The notes: generated from the letters alone by a model not told the origin. Counted from the stretch's first letter, positions 8,203 through 17,830 are shown. The stretch is 64,000 nt of DNA from Bacillota bacterium (GCA_029974635.1 JARKQY010000014.1:62001-126000); one strand, 5' to 3'. A program made the numbers and translations.

Positions 8203-9065
8203 TGAAACTCTTTTTAAGAAATTTTGTATTATATTCGCTGATGATTTTTTTATGTATTCTATTTATATTCCCCTTTTTTTGGATGATCATCACCGCTTTA
8301 AAACAGCCGGAAGAATTGGCATTCACCATTGCTTTTTTTCCTGAAGCGCCTCAATGGATTCATTTCCTGGAAGTTATAATGACCGATGAAGTAATTCCTT
8401 TTTTCCCGTCGTTTCGTAATACCTTGATTGTCTGTACCATCGTAACGGTTTTAGTATGTTTTTCCAGCGCCATGATTGGTTTTGGTTTTGCCCGTTTCAA
8501 AGCGCCGGGTAGGAATTTTTTATTTTCAATTATCCTGGCGACAATGATGCTGCCCCAATTGATGATTTTTATCCCGCAGTATATTATGTTTGCACAATTG
8601 GGTTTTCTCAGTTTGGAATGGCCGTTTTGCTATCTTCCCTGGGTGGTGACCTCACTGCCGGGATGGGCGATTTTTATCTTTTATTACCGGCAATTCTTCG
8701 CTGGCCTACCCAAGGAACTTGAAGACGCGGCCTTAATCGATGGCTGCGGTTGGTTCCGCATCTTCTGGTCAATCTTTATGCCGGTGTCGGGTCCCGCAGT
8801 CACCACAACCTGTATTTTTCTTTTTCAATGGACTTACACCGATTATGTGACGCCTTTACTTTATTTAACTTCCGAAGATCAGACATTGGCAGTACAAATG
8901 ATGACCAATACCAAGGCTCCGGGAGTTAGTTTCACTTCGATGATTCCTCATATCCCATACCAAATGACGGTGGGAATCTTATTTACCTTGCCGCTAATCA
9001 TGCTGTTTTTCTTTGCGCAACGTTATTTTATGCAAGGTATTTCTACAACCGGTATCAAAGGATAA
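8202..9065 (+). CDS. Carbohydrate ABC transporter permease, MalG-like
   Basis: A 287-residue second permease of the sugar importer. It has an N-terminal transmembrane helix, then the CUT1 inner-membrane domain with EAA motif KELEDAALIDGCGWFRIFW and the characteristic short C-terminus ending RYFMQGISTTGIKG. The ATG overlaps the upstream permease stop codon, indicating translational coupling and a 1:1 heterodimer. The ATPase is probably a shared MsmX-type subunit encoded elsewhere (inference). Confidence 0.94.
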   Translation: MKLFLRNFVLYSLMIFLCILFIFPFFWMIITALKQPEELAFTIAFFPEAPQWIHFLEVIMTDEVIPFFPSFRNTLIVCTIVTVLVCFSSAMIGFGFARFKAPGRNFLFSIILATMMLPQLMIFIPQYIMFAQLGFLSLEWPFCYLPWVVTSLPGWAIFIFYYRQFFAGLPKELEDAALIDGCGWFRIFWSIFMPVSGPAVTTTCIFLFQWTYTDYVTPLLYLTSEDQTLAVQMMTNTKAPGVSFTSMIPHIPYQMTVGILFTLPLIMLFFFAQRYFMQGISTTGIKG

Positions 9066-9104
9066 CAGTGAGAAATAGATTTTGATTCATTAAGGAGCAT
9101 CTAA

Positions 9105-12083
9105 ATGACTGTAGAACTTGTAGCCCGGGATTTACAAATTTCATCCGAGTCGCTTCTCCAGAAGCTCTTTGCACCGGTATTAAATCCGGATATGGCAGTT
9201 GATGCTTTATTTGTGGATAGCGGTATGAGCAGAGTGATGGGGATTGGAAATTTGCCGTTTAAAGCTCCCGTAATGCTCGCCATTTTAAATGTTCCCATGC
9301 TCGCTTCTTATATTAATAAAACGTTATCCGATAAAGATTCGTTGCTAATATTGATGGAAAAAAATCCACACCTGGAGTTTTTAGTCTATGTCGTTGAAAA
9401 TGAAGTAGTGGAGCAGAACATTATTCCAAGTGATATCGCGGAATCCCTTAGCAATATGCTTTTTACGGTAGAGTCCTGGGGCGGTTATCTTAATGATCGC
9501 GGCGAACATATCATTGATTTATATTCTCCATCACCAGGGCCCCATTTTTTTGTTAACCTGCTAATAGGGAACCGGATTGGCTTTCCTTATGCCTTACAGA
9601 CTACCCCTAAAAGTGTAGTGGATAGATTGGGAAGAGGAAGTTTCCGGTCCCATGCCGCCACTCAAGTATTAGCCACCAGATGGGATCTGCGGCAGGAGGA
9701 AAACGGTTTTCCGGCTAACCGCCAGTTTTATCTGGTGGAAAACGGCCGCCGGATATTTTACTCCGCAAGTCCCAATGATGTCAATGTCGAATCTGCTGTC
9801 TGTATTCACTCCCAGAACCGGACCGTTATTCGTTACAAGACCGTTTGCGGCCTGATGATTGAGCGGGTAATATTCCTTGTTCCTCAAGAGCCCGGGTTGC
9901 CTTTAGCAGTCGAAGCGCAGCAAATCTCCATCAAAAATAGCGGTGCACAGACAAGAAGCTTGAAACTGGTTTATACCGGTATGTTCGGCCCTGCCCGGCC
10001 GCATGCCTTACATGAGGACGTTTTGTATAGCAATATCATTATGCAATCGAAATTGTTAAAATCATCCGACGGTAGCGTCAGGGCGTTGGGAGTGCACCAT
10101 TATCAGGCGGAAGCCGATGAGGATATGCGATTTCATGTGATGCTGGTCCGAAAGGAAGATCAGATAACTTTTCCACGGGAATTTTGCTGCAATTATAATG
10201 AATTTGTCGGTAACGGTACTTTGGAAAACCCCGCCGGTCTGCTTCAATTAAGCAATAATTTATCCCGCAAAGGCCCCGGCTTTTTCGCATTAGCCGCCGA
10301 GATTGGTTTGTTGCCCGGGCAGGAAGGCAATTTTGACAATTTTACCGGTTTGGTATCACGGAAGATAAATCCTAATTTTCACAAGGACACCTGTAAAGAG
10401 GAGATCGAAAATCTAATCGCCAAGTTTATCGAACCCGGTGCGGTAGCCCAAGCTTTGGCGAAAAGCAGAAACTTTTATAACCGTTACCGTGGCTTTTTGC
10501 AGATAAAAACCTTTGATAAGGCTTTCGATGAATATTTTAACCGGAATCTTCCTTTTCAAGTGCTATATCAAACCTTTGTCTCCCGCTCTTTCTGTCAGAC
10601 CCAAAAAGGATATCGGGAAATCGGCTTCCGGGAGATTCAGGACCTTTATGCCAGCATGTATTATTTTGTAAGCATGGGAATGGATGGATTAGTTAAGGAA
10701 CTGCTCCGGGAATGGTGCGGTATGGTTTTTGAATTTGGCTATGCTTATCATAACTTTTTCTGGGAAGGCAAGGAACCCGGGAAATGGTCGGACGACGCTC
10801 TCTGGTTCATTCAAGCGCTTTATCGCTATATCAATCTCACCGGTGATCTGGGATTTTTAGATGAGGAATGTCTGGTTGCGGGGACCAGTCCCGCCAAGAC
10901 CAGATCGATTTATAATACTGTAAAAGCGATTTTACGGTATTCAGGTGAGATCTCACTCGGAAAACACGGTCTGCCGCTTTTGGATAACGCCGACTGGAAT
11001 GATTGCCTAAAATTGGATAACAATTATAGCGACGGAGTCACCAAAGAAAAGCTATACCGGCAACAGCTTACAAAAGGCGGGACCTTTGGCGAACCGTTTA
11101 TCAGCGATTATTCCGAAAGCGTCATGAATGCTTTTCTTTTAAAAATCGCGCTCACGGAGACGATTAGGCTGGCCGGGGAGAAAAACGATCACGAATATGC
11201 CGGAAAATTACAGCAGTTATCGCAAAGATTGGCTGAAAATCTGCAAAAACATGCCTGGAAGGAAGACTTTTTTGCCAGAGTTCTACTTAACCGCTTTCAA
11301 AATAATGAATTTACTTTTCTGGGCGCTAAAGGTGATAAACTATCATCCGATCCCAACCTTGACGGTTCTTATTTTTTAAACTCGTTTAATTGGGCTATTT
11401 TGTCCGATTCGGCCACGGAAGAACAGATCAAAATAATGTTGGAAGTGGTTGAGAGTGTATTAAAGACACCATTTGGCATTAAATTGATGTCCCCAGCTGA
11501 TCTTGGAAAAATATCCCCAAATACTGCCACTGGAGAATATTTCCCGGGCGACCGGGAAAATGGGGGTGTATTTAAACATGCCTGCATGATGGCGACGGCG
11601 GCAATGTTTAAAGCAGCCAAACAGGTTACAGATAAATCATTAGCCGAGCGACTAACCAATCTGGCGTATTGGATGATCGACCTCGTATTACCTTATAAAA
11701 CCATGGCTGCACCTTTTGTTACTTGCGGCAATCCCCGTTTTTGCACCCAGTACAATAACAGCGAAACAGGAGAAAACATCGGTCCGATGCTTAGCGGCAC
11801 TTCCACCTGGCTTACCTTGACCTTGCTGTCGGCATTCGGGATCGAGTATACCCGGCAGGGGATCGAGATAAATCCGGTTCTGAAACCGGAGTCGACTACT
11901 CTGGCATATAGACTGAATACGGGGAAAACTGTTTATCGGGTCAATATTCAAAAACCGGTAGGTTTTTACCGGATAGCTGACGGCCAAGTCGCGATTAGAA
12001 TGGACGGCCGGGAGTTAGGCGGTAATACTTTCCCGCTATTAACTGATGGAATGGAACATTTGGTAAGTGTAGTTTTTAGCTGA
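9105..12083 (+). CDS. Large inverting glycoside phosphorylase (GH94/GH149/GH161 group)
   Basis: A 992-residue cytosolic protein with no signal peptide, organised like cellobiose/laminaribiose-type phosphorylases: N-terminal beta-sandwich (roughly 1-430), linker, then an alpha/alpha-barrel. Barrel motifs are GYREIGFREIQDLYASMYYF, KWSDDALWFIQALYRY and the catalytic-acid motif NADWNDC (about 628-634). These enzymes split imported beta-gluco-oligosaccharides with phosphate to glucose-1-phosphate. Flanking GH16 genes suggest beta-1,3 or mixed-linkage oligosaccharides. The GFREIQD variant rather than GFRDQLQD makes a GH161-like beta-1,3-glucan phosphorylase possible, but I cannot settle family or linkage by reading. 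AGGAG precedes the ATG. Confidence 0.82.
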   Translation: MTVELVARDLQISSESLLQKLFAPVLNPDMAVDALFVDSGMSRVMGIGNLPFKAPVMLAILNVPMLASYINKTLSDKDSLLILMEKNPHLEFLVYVVENEVVEQNIIPSDIAESLSNMLFTVESWGGYLNDRGEHIIDLYSPSPGPHFFVNLLIGNRIGFPYALQTTPKSVVDRLGRGSFRSHAATQVLATRWDLRQEENGFPANRQFYLVENGRRIFYSASPNDVNVESAVCIHSQNRTVIRYKTVCGLMIERVIFLVPQEPGLPLAVEAQQISIKNSGAQTRSLKLVYTGMFGPARPHALHEDVLYSNIIMQSKLLKSSDGSVRALGVHHYQAEADEDMRFHVMLVRKEDQITFPREFCCNYNEFVGNGTLENPAGLLQLSNNLSRKGPGFFALAAEIGLLPGQEGNFDNFTGLVSRKINPNFHKDTCKEEIENLIAKFIEPGAVAQALAKSRNFYNRYRGFLQIKTFDKAFDEYFNRNLPFQVLYQTFVSRSFCQTQKGYREIGFREIQDLYASMYYFVSMGMDGLVKELLREWCGMVFEFGYAYHNFFWEGKEPGKWSDDALWFIQALYRYINLTGDLGFLDEECLVAGTSPAKTRSIYNTVKAILRYSGEISLGKHGLPLLDNADWNDCLKLDNNYSDGVTKEKLYRQQLTKGGTFGEPFISDYSESVMNAFLLKIALTETIRLAGEKNDHEYAGKLQQLSQRLAENLQKHAWKEDFFARVLLNRFQNNEFTFLGAKGDKLSSDPNLDGSYFLNSFNWAILSDSATEEQIKIMLEVVESVLKTPFGIKLMSPADLGKISPNTATGEYFPGDRENGGVFKHACMMATAAMFKAAKQVTDKSLAERLTNLAYWMIDLVLPYKTMAAPFVTCGNPRFCTQYNNSETGENIGPMLSGTSTWLTLTLLSAFGIEYTRQGIEINPVLKPESTTLAYRLNTGKTVYRVNIQKPVGFYRIADGQVAIRMDGRELGGNTFPLLTDGMEHLVSVVFS

Positions 12084-12108
12084 GAATACGAATTGGAGGC
12101 GATATCAA

Positions 12109-12927
12109 ATGATTACTGGAAGGCGTTCTTTAATGGCCGGCATATTTTTATTTTTTGCCCTGGCAGGCCTCCCATCATCTTCCCACGCTTCAGAGAAAGA
12201 ATGGAGACTGGTCTGGAGCGACGAATTCAACGGTAAAAACGGTTCCGGAATCGACACTTCAAAATGGGTTTTCGACATCGGCGGTTCGGGCTGGGGCAAT
12301 CAGGAACTTCAATATTATACCCATCGTCTTCAAAATGTATATCAGGAAAATGGCTGTCTAGTCATCAAAGCCATCAAGGAAACATATAAAGACAATTGGA
12401 ATTATACTTCCGGACGGATTAAGACCAAAGGCCTGTTTGAACCGAAATACGGCCGGATTGAAGCCCGGATCAAAATCCCTTCCGGCCAGGGAATATGGCC
12501 TGCTTTCTGGATGTTGGGTAATGATTTCGACGCGGTGAATTGGCCAAATTGCGGTGAAATCGATATTATGGAGAATATCGGCATAGAGCCCGACAGAGTC
12601 AAAGGTACGATTCACGGCCCAGGTTATTCCGGCAGCCAGGGTATCGGGCAATACCGTATTTTGACCAAAACAAAAGTGGCCGATGATTTTCATGTTTTCG
12701 CCATTGAGTGGGAGCCGAATGAAATCCGCTGGTACGTCGATGATATTAATTATCAATCCCTCGCCCCGGAATATCTGGTAGAGCCTTCATCATGGGTCTT
12801 TGACCATCCGTTTTTCATTATTCTCAATGTGGCGGTAGGCGGTGTCTGGCCGGGTTATCCCGATGAAACAACGGTTTTCCCCCAACAAATGCTGGTCGAC
12901 TATGTCCGGGTATTCAATTGGATGTAA
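12109..12927 (+). CDS. Secreted GH16 endo-beta-1,3-glucanase (laminarinase type)
   Basis: A 272-residue protein with signal peptide (about 1-27, likely cut after SHA) and a single GH16 domain starting EWRLVWSDEFNG. The catalytic motif GEIDIMENIG places nucleophile E150 and acid/base E155 with the extra Met (beta-bulge) typical of laminarinases. GIWPAFWMLG and the C-terminal DYVRVFNW are also family-typical. It ends the sugar operon 25 bases after the phosphorylase, with GGAGG 9 nt before the ATG. It probably supplies laminari-oligosaccharides, complementing the lichenase at 6290-7042. Confidence 0.95.
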   Translation: MITGRRSLMAGIFLFFALAGLPSSSHASEKEWRLVWSDEFNGKNGSGIDTSKWVFDIGGSGWGNQELQYYTHRLQNVYQENGCLVIKAIKETYKDNWNYTSGRIKTKGLFEPKYGRIEARIKIPSGQGIWPAFWMLGNDFDAVNWPNCGEIDIMENIGIEPDRVKGTIHGPGYSGSQGIGQYRILTKTKVADDFHVFAIEWEPNEIRWYVDDINYQSLAPEYLVEPSSWVFDHPFFIILNVAVGGVWPGYPDETTVFPQQMLVDYVRVFNWM

Positions 12928-12981
12928 AAATTCGCTTTTTTAAGCAAACTCAGGGAATAATTCAAAATTAAAGTTTCGCTC

Positions 12982-13013
12982 AACTGACTAATAATTTCTT
13001 AGTCAGTTTTTTT
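12982..13013 (+). terminator. Rho-independent terminator of the beta-glucan operon
   Basis: A 10-bp perfect stem AACTGACTAA / TTAGTCAGTT with a 7-nt loop is followed by a run of T. It sits 55 bases after the laminarinase stop codon. Confidence 0.9.
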
Positions 13014-13055
13014 CATTAAAATAATGAACAGAATAACATACAAGGAGGTTATGCC

Positions 13056-13778
13056 ATGGAACAAGCCTTGGTAGTGGAAGAATTGCGGAAAAATTACGGC
13101 CGGTATGAAGCGGTGAAAGGAATCAGTTTTAGTGTACAACCGGGTGAAATATTCGCTCTTATCGGGCCTAATGGAGCCGGAAAAACAACTACTCTACGGA
13201 TTATCGCCACCATTCTGGCTCCCAGTTCAGGTCAAGTACGGGTATACAACATGAGTATCGGGCGGGATAACGAAAAAATCCGCCAGAATATTAGTTATCT
13301 TCCGGAAGAAGCCGGCGCCTACAAAAATTTAACCGGTATCGGTTACCTCCGGTTCATGGCCGACATTTTCGCCTCCGATCAGCGCAGCCGCCAGGAGTAT
13401 GTCGATACCGCCGTTGCGATTTGCGGCCTCAAAAACCGGCTGAATGATAAAATCGGTTCGTACAGCAAAGGCATGACCCGAAAATTGCTACTGGCCCGGT
13501 CAATTATGACCAAGCCCAAACTGGCGATACTCGACGAGCCCACCAGCGGCCTCGATGTCTTGAATGCTTTGGAAATCCGGCAAACAATCAAAGAATACGC
13601 CAAAGCGGGCATGACCGTTCTGGTATCCAGCCATAACATGCTGGAGATTGAATACTTGTGTGAAAGAGTGGCCATTATTGACCGGGGGGTCATCCATCAA
13701 ATCGGAACTCCAACCGAGTTAAAAACCAAATATCAAGCCGGTAATTTGGAGGAAGTCTTTGCGGAGGTGGCGAAATGA
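13056..13778 (+). CDS. ABC transporter ATP-binding protein (NatA-like)
   Basis: A 240-residue ATPase of the ABC-2 exporter class. Walker A is GPNGAGKTTT (about 37-46), the signature is YSKGMTRKLLLA, Walker B is LAILDEPTSGLD and the switch His lies in SSHNMLEIE. It overlaps the next gene by 4 bases and forms an exporter with it. NatA-type systems export Na+ or small molecules; the substrate here is not determined. A clear AGGAGG precedes the ATG. Confidence 0.92.
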   Translation: MEQALVVEELRKNYGRYEAVKGISFSVQPGEIFALIGPNGAGKTTTLRIIATILAPSSGQVRVYNMSIGRDNEKIRQNISYLPEEAGAYKNLTGIGYLRFMADIFASDQRSRQEYVDTAVAICGLKNRLNDKIGSYSKGMTRKLLLARSIMTKPKLAILDEPTSGLDVLNALEIRQTIKEYAKAGMTVLVSSHNMLEIEYLCERVAIIDRGVIHQIGTPTELKTKYQAGNLEEVFAEVAK

Positions 13779-15064
13779 GACGGTTCATAACCTTGCTAAA
13801 AAAGGAACTCCGGGAGCAGTTGACCTGGCAAATGATCCTCCCGTTTTTACTGGTGGTTTTGGTGTTTCTATTTATCGGAAACCTTACCGGGAAAGAAACC
13901 AAAAAAGCCCTGGCTCCTCAAAAAATAGCGGTGCTTGATGAGGACCGGACTCCGGTTTCCCAAACAGTAATTGACAGCTTAACTCAATCCAACTTTAATG
14001 TCAGGACCTATACCGGAATAACCGAATCCTCACTGGTGGCCTCCGCCAAAAACGAAGGGATTGCCACCGCTCTAGTTATCCCGGCAGGTTTTGAAGCGGA
14101 AATTGCCGGAAACCGGTCCCAACCACTTACCGTTTATAACATCATCCGCAATTTTTCCTTTACCGGTTCCGTTGGCAACCGGGTTGCGAGTCAGGCCCTG
14201 GACACAATCAACGAAGCTTTAAGTAACCAATTAATCGCCCAAAAAATCAGCGGCATCGATCCTCTTCAATTAAAAAAACCGGTTTTTCCAAAAAACTTCG
14301 TTATTATTGGTGCAAGAACGGCTGCCGTCAGCCCCGATCAAGTTACCGGTTTTATCATGTCCCAAACCACTTTTTTGCCGATTGTCATGTTTCTGGTCAT
14401 CGTTATCGCCGCCCAAATGATTGCCGTCTCAGTAGCGGCCGAAAAAGAAAACAAAACTCTGGAAACATTACTCAGCACTCCTATCAGCAGGACCGCGCTG
14501 GTTTTTGCCAAGATGACCGCAGCCGGGATAGTATCTTTAATGATTGCGGTGATTTATATGTTTGGATTTCGCTATTATATGAATGGAGTCACTGGGTTCA
14601 ACGCGGGGGAGGCCTTCAATCCGGAAATGGCGGCGGCCATTCAGCAGTTGGGATTGATGTTGGATTTACCGGCTTACATTCTATTAGGGATTTCCTTATT
14701 CTTAAGTATCTTAATCGCCCTGGCCATTTCCTTGATTCTGGGCGCCAGCGCCGAAGACGTAAAGAAAGCCCAAGGTCTTGTGGCGCCTATAACTTTTCTG
14801 ATCATGATTCCCTATTTTTTAACGATGTTTATTGATCTGGAAGGAGCATCTCCCCTATTAAAATATTTTGTCTACTTCATCCCGTTTTCGCATCCGTTTC
14901 TGGCCGCGCCCAACCTGTTTATCCATAATTATCTGAGCGTTATTTATGGAATTCTATATCAAACTGTTTTTTTCATGATCTTAGTAGCTGCCGCCACCCG
15001 GATTTTTGCCACCGACCGTATCCTGACGCTGAAATTAAACTTCAAAAAATCAGGATTCAAGTAG
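13775..15064 (+). CDS. ABC-2 type permease (NatB-like)
   Basis: A 429-residue membrane subunit. There is one N-terminal transmembrane helix (about 20-40), a large extracytoplasmic loop (45-200), then about five more helices starting near PIVMFLVIVIAAQMIAVSVA. The motif ENKTLETLLSTPISRTALVFAK is typical of NatB/ABC-2 permeases. The start overlaps natA-like by ATGA with GGAGG upstream. Its 3' end overlaps the convergent response-regulator gene by 8 bases. Confidence 0.9.
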   Translation: MRRFITLLKKELREQLTWQMILPFLLVVLVFLFIGNLTGKETKKALAPQKIAVLDEDRTPVSQTVIDSLTQSNFNVRTYTGITESSLVASAKNEGIATALVIPAGFEAEIAGNRSQPLTVYNIIRNFSFTGSVGNRVASQALDTINEALSNQLIAQKISGIDPLQLKKPVFPKNFVIIGARTAAVSPDQVTGFIMSQTTFLPIVMFLVIVIAAQMIAVSVAAEKENKTLETLLSTPISRTALVFAKMTAAGIVSLMIAVIYMFGFRYYMNGVTGFNAGEAFNPEMAAAIQQLGLMLDLPAYILLGISLFLSILIALAISLILGASAEDVKKAQGLVAPITFLIMIPYFLTMFIDLEGASPLLKYFVYFIPFSHPFLAAPNLFIHNYLSVIYGILYQTVFFMILVAAATRIFATDRILTLKLNFKKSGFK

Positions 15065-15434
15065 TTGTAGCAGCTTCCAGGATATGGTCAACCTTGCGAA
15101 TAACGTCCTCAATATCAAAGGGCTTACAGAGAATTTCCCGGTAGCTTCCTCCCGGCGGAAAATCCTTAACAGTAGGAATCGAGCCGGTTATGAGCATAAT
15201 CGGAGTATTGGAAAAATCGGGATCCGAACGGACCTTCTCAATAAACTCCCTGCCGCCCATTCCCGGCATAAACAAGTCGATAATCAATAAATCAGGTTTG
15301 GGGGAAGTCGCCAGCTTTTCTAAAGCCAATCGGCCATCCCCGGCGGTAATGATTTCGTGTCCCGCATCCGTTAATACTTCCTTTAATACCAGAACAATGG
15401 TGGGTTCATCATCAACAACCATAATTCGCGCCAC
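15057..15434 (-). CDS. Single-domain response regulator
   Basis: A 125-residue stand-alone CheY-like receiver without an output domain. The acidic pair is VDDEP, the phosphorylated Asp is in LLIIDLFMPGMGG, and the conserved Thr/Lys lie in LITGS and CKPFD. I choose the GTG at 15434 (VARIMVVDDEP) because GGGGAG lies 9 nt upstream; an ATG at 15443 abuts that site. No kinase is adjacent, so it may serve a distant kinase. Confidence 0.85.
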   Translation of the reverse strand: MARIMVVDDEPTIVLVLKEVLTDAGHEIITAGDGRLALEKLATSPKPDLLIIDLFMPGMGGREFIEKVRSDPDFSNTPIMLITGSIPTVKDFPPGGSYREILCKPFDIEDVIRKVDHILEAATTT

Positions 15435-15477
15435 AAAAATCATCTCCCCAAAACCGAAAAATAATTGGACGTTGACC

Positions 15478-16983
15478 TTACAAATTGTAGAGTCCACTAT
15501 ACTTCGTCCGTAAATACCGTATATATGGCTTGATATTTATCGGCTCCCCGGTAGCCCGGGTTATCAATTCCACTGTGGTATACTTCCGGCCATACTGGTA
15601 GATGTTTTGTTTCAGCCAGTTATGCAGGGTTTTAAAATTTCCGGCGGCTATTTCGGCCTCAATGGCGGGATGAGCTTTTTTCGCGGCCTCCATAAACTGG
15701 GCACTCATAATGTTTCCTAAGGTATAACACTGAAAAGCTCCTCCAATGGTTCCGCTGAACCAGTGCATATCTTGAAGCACTCCCCGGTTGGCATCCGGCG
15801 GAGTTAAGCCTAAGTCGTTCCGGAAACGTTCCGCCCAAGCTTCCGGCAGGTCCTTCACTGCCAAGCGGCCTTCCAATAAATCCATTTCAAAATCAAACCG
15901 GAGCATTACATGTAAATTATAGGTCACTTCATCCGCATCCGTCCGGATTAGAGATTTTTGAACCTTATTGATAGCCCGGTAATAAGCATCCAAAGATACG
16001 GAATTCAACTGCTCCGGAAAAACCACCTGCAGCTTGGGGTAAAAATATTGCCAGAAGCAAAGGCTGCGGCCGACAAGATTCTCCCACAGGCGGGACTGGC
16101 TTTCATGGATCCCCGCGGAGGTTCCTCCGGCTAATGGCGTTCCTTCATAGTCCGGATTAATCCCTTGCTCGTACAAGGCATGCCCGGCTTCATGGATGCT
16201 GCTAAACAAGGCTTCGGTAAGATTGTTCTCCTTCACCCGGGTGGTAATCCGCACATCACCGATAGAGAAGTTAATGGTGAACGGATGCGGACTTTTATCC
16301 TGACGGCCCCGTTCCAAATCATAACCCATGCGGGTGATAATCTCTTGCCCAAATTGTAATTGTTTCATCTCAGAGTAGTTAAGGTGCAGGCAGGAGTCGT
16401 CGGCTTCAGGCTGGGAAGTAACGGCCCGGACCAAGGGCACCAATTCCTCCCGGAGCTGATTGAAAATCCCGCTGATGGTGGATGCTTTCATACCTTCGTC
16501 GGCAAAATCAATCAAGGGATCTGCTATCCGTTCATAGCCGGGGAAAAATTCCGCCAACCGCCGGCTGAGTTCCAGCGTCTTTTCCAAATAGGGTTCCACT
16601 ACTTTGTAATCGCAGGATTCTCGGGCCTTTAGCCAGGCATCGTATGTAGTAGCGGTATGATTGGAGAACTCCGCCGTAAATGAAGCCGGCACTTTCAAGG
16701 CCTTTTCATAATCACGGGCCGTCAACCGGATAAGGGCCGCCTCGTCTGAATCCTCAGGCAGGGACTCCGCGTAAGGCCGCAACTCATCTAATAGTTTGCC
16801 GATAGTAAGACGGGTAAACTTTTCATGAGAGATTTGTTTCAAGGTGGCTAGTTGCCGGCCGCGGGCCGCAGTCCCCCCGGGAGGCATACAGGTCATTTGA
16901 TCCCAGGATAGTACCCCGGCGGCGGCTTCCAGATCGTTGATTTCCAGTAATAGATTTTTCAACTCCTGTAATTTGGGGTTCAT
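15478..16983 (-). CDS. Carboxypeptidase Taq, M32 metallopeptidase
   Basis: A 501-residue zinc carboxypeptidase, the normal length for M32. The metal site HEAGH (in SSIHEAGHALYEQG, about 265-269) is present, with the downstream GIHESQSRLWEN carrying the third ligand Glu. DLGLTPPDANRGVLQDMHW is a family hallmark. It acts in cytosolic peptide turnover. The ATG at 16983 is chosen because GGGAGG lies 6 nt upstream, giving the usual N-terminus MNPKLQELK. Confidence 0.95.
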   Translation of the reverse strand: MNPKLQELKNLLLEINDLEAAAGVLSWDQMTCMPPGGTAARGRQLATLKQISHEKFTRLTIGKLLDELRPYAESLPEDSDEAALIRLTARDYEKALKVPASFTAEFSNHTATTYDAWLKARESCDYKVVEPYLEKTLELSRRLAEFFPGYERIADPLIDFADEGMKASTISGIFNQLREELVPLVRAVTSQPEADDSCLHLNYSEMKQLQFGQEIITRMGYDLERGRQDKSPHPFTINFSIGDVRITTRVKENNLTEALFSSIHEAGHALYEQGINPDYEGTPLAGGTSAGIHESQSRLWENLVGRSLCFWQYFYPKLQVVFPEQLNSVSLDAYYRAINKVQKSLIRTDADEVTYNLHVMLRFDFEMDLLEGRLAVKDLPEAWAERFRNDLGLTPPDANRGVLQDMHWFSGTIGGAFQCYTLGNIMSAQFMEAAKKAHPAIEAEIAAGNFKTLHNWLKQNIYQYGRKYTTVELITRATGEPINIKPYIRYLRTKYSGLYNL

Positions 16984-17023
16984 TTGTGTCCCTCCCATTA
17001 AAATTTTCAGGATCAATCGGGAT

Positions 17024-17767
17024 TTACTGAATTATCTTCTCGTTTTTCGCAAACAAAGAGTCATCTGTCTCAAACAGTAACTCCCTCCCGGCCTTGCCGA
17101 CTTCCTTAATGGCCCCCATTTTTTTGAGGCAGTAGGTCATCCTGCGTGCGGTATAGACCGGCTGCCCCAGGCTTTTGGCCAGGGTCTTATTGGTAAAAGG
17201 GCACTCTAAACTCTTGGGTATAAACTTTAAAAAATCGCTACACGTAATAAACAGCAGCTTATCCTGGACCTCCAAAAGCCGCCGGTCTTTGATGCTGACA
17301 CCGCCCCGGCGCCAACTTCCCTTGCCGTCGGCGCAACGGATCTCCTCCATCTTCACCATTATTATTTCCAGTGTGAAGTTTTCATGACGGATAATGTCCG
17401 GAATTCGCAGCAGTTCTTTAAATATCTCAACGGGCTGTCCCGTTTTCGGAGAGCGTCTCCGGCTAACTATCTCTCCTGACGGATGGATTTTAAGAATCCA
17501 TTTTTCGCGGGGAATGGGATAAACCAGACGGACTTTGTGATTTTCAACCAAAGCGCGCAACTTTTTGGCAATGGAACTAAAACTCCCGGTTTGGATCTCG
17601 ATTAATAGCTGAGGTTCTCCAGTTCGCACCAAATCGATAAAGTAGCCGTCAATCTTTTCCTCCGGTTGATCACCCGGCATGGCATACCACTCTTTGATAT
17701 TGGCATGGAGTGTACTTTCATTGAAGATATTGATTTGAAATTTTTTGGGTATTGAATTGATGCTCAT
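17024..17767 (-). CDS. Hypothetical protein: PD-(D/E)XK-like nuclease domain plus winged helix
   Basis: 247 residues with no named function. The N-terminal half reads like a PD-(D/E)XK core of the D...ExQ variant: IDGYFIDLV followed by LLIEIQTGSF, then a helix and a basic strand. The C-terminal part (about 175-240: FTNKTLAKSLGQPVYTARRM, then CLKKMGAIKEV) looks like a winged helix. A DNA-binding nuclease or nuclease-derived regulator is inferred from these patterns only. It stands alone between the M32 peptidase and a HAD gene; GGGAG lies only 3 nt from the ATG, so the true start could be slightly downstream. Confidence 0.65.
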   Translation of the reverse strand: MSINSIPKKFQINIFNESTLHANIKEWYAMPGDQPEEKIDGYFIDLVRTGEPQLLIEIQTGSFSSIAKKLRALVENHKVRLVYPIPREKWILKIHPSGEIVSRRRSPKTGQPVEIFKELLRIPDIIRHENFTLEIIMVKMEEIRCADGKGSWRRGGVSIKDRRLLEVQDKLLFITCSDFLKFIPKSLECPFTNKTLAKSLGQPVYTARRMTYCLKKMGAIKEVGKAGRELLFETDDSLFAKNEKIIQ

Positions 17768-17830
17768 CTACTCCCGTTTCGCGCCTTGACATACATTGTA
17801 AACCAGTCCATTATACATTACTCTAAGATT

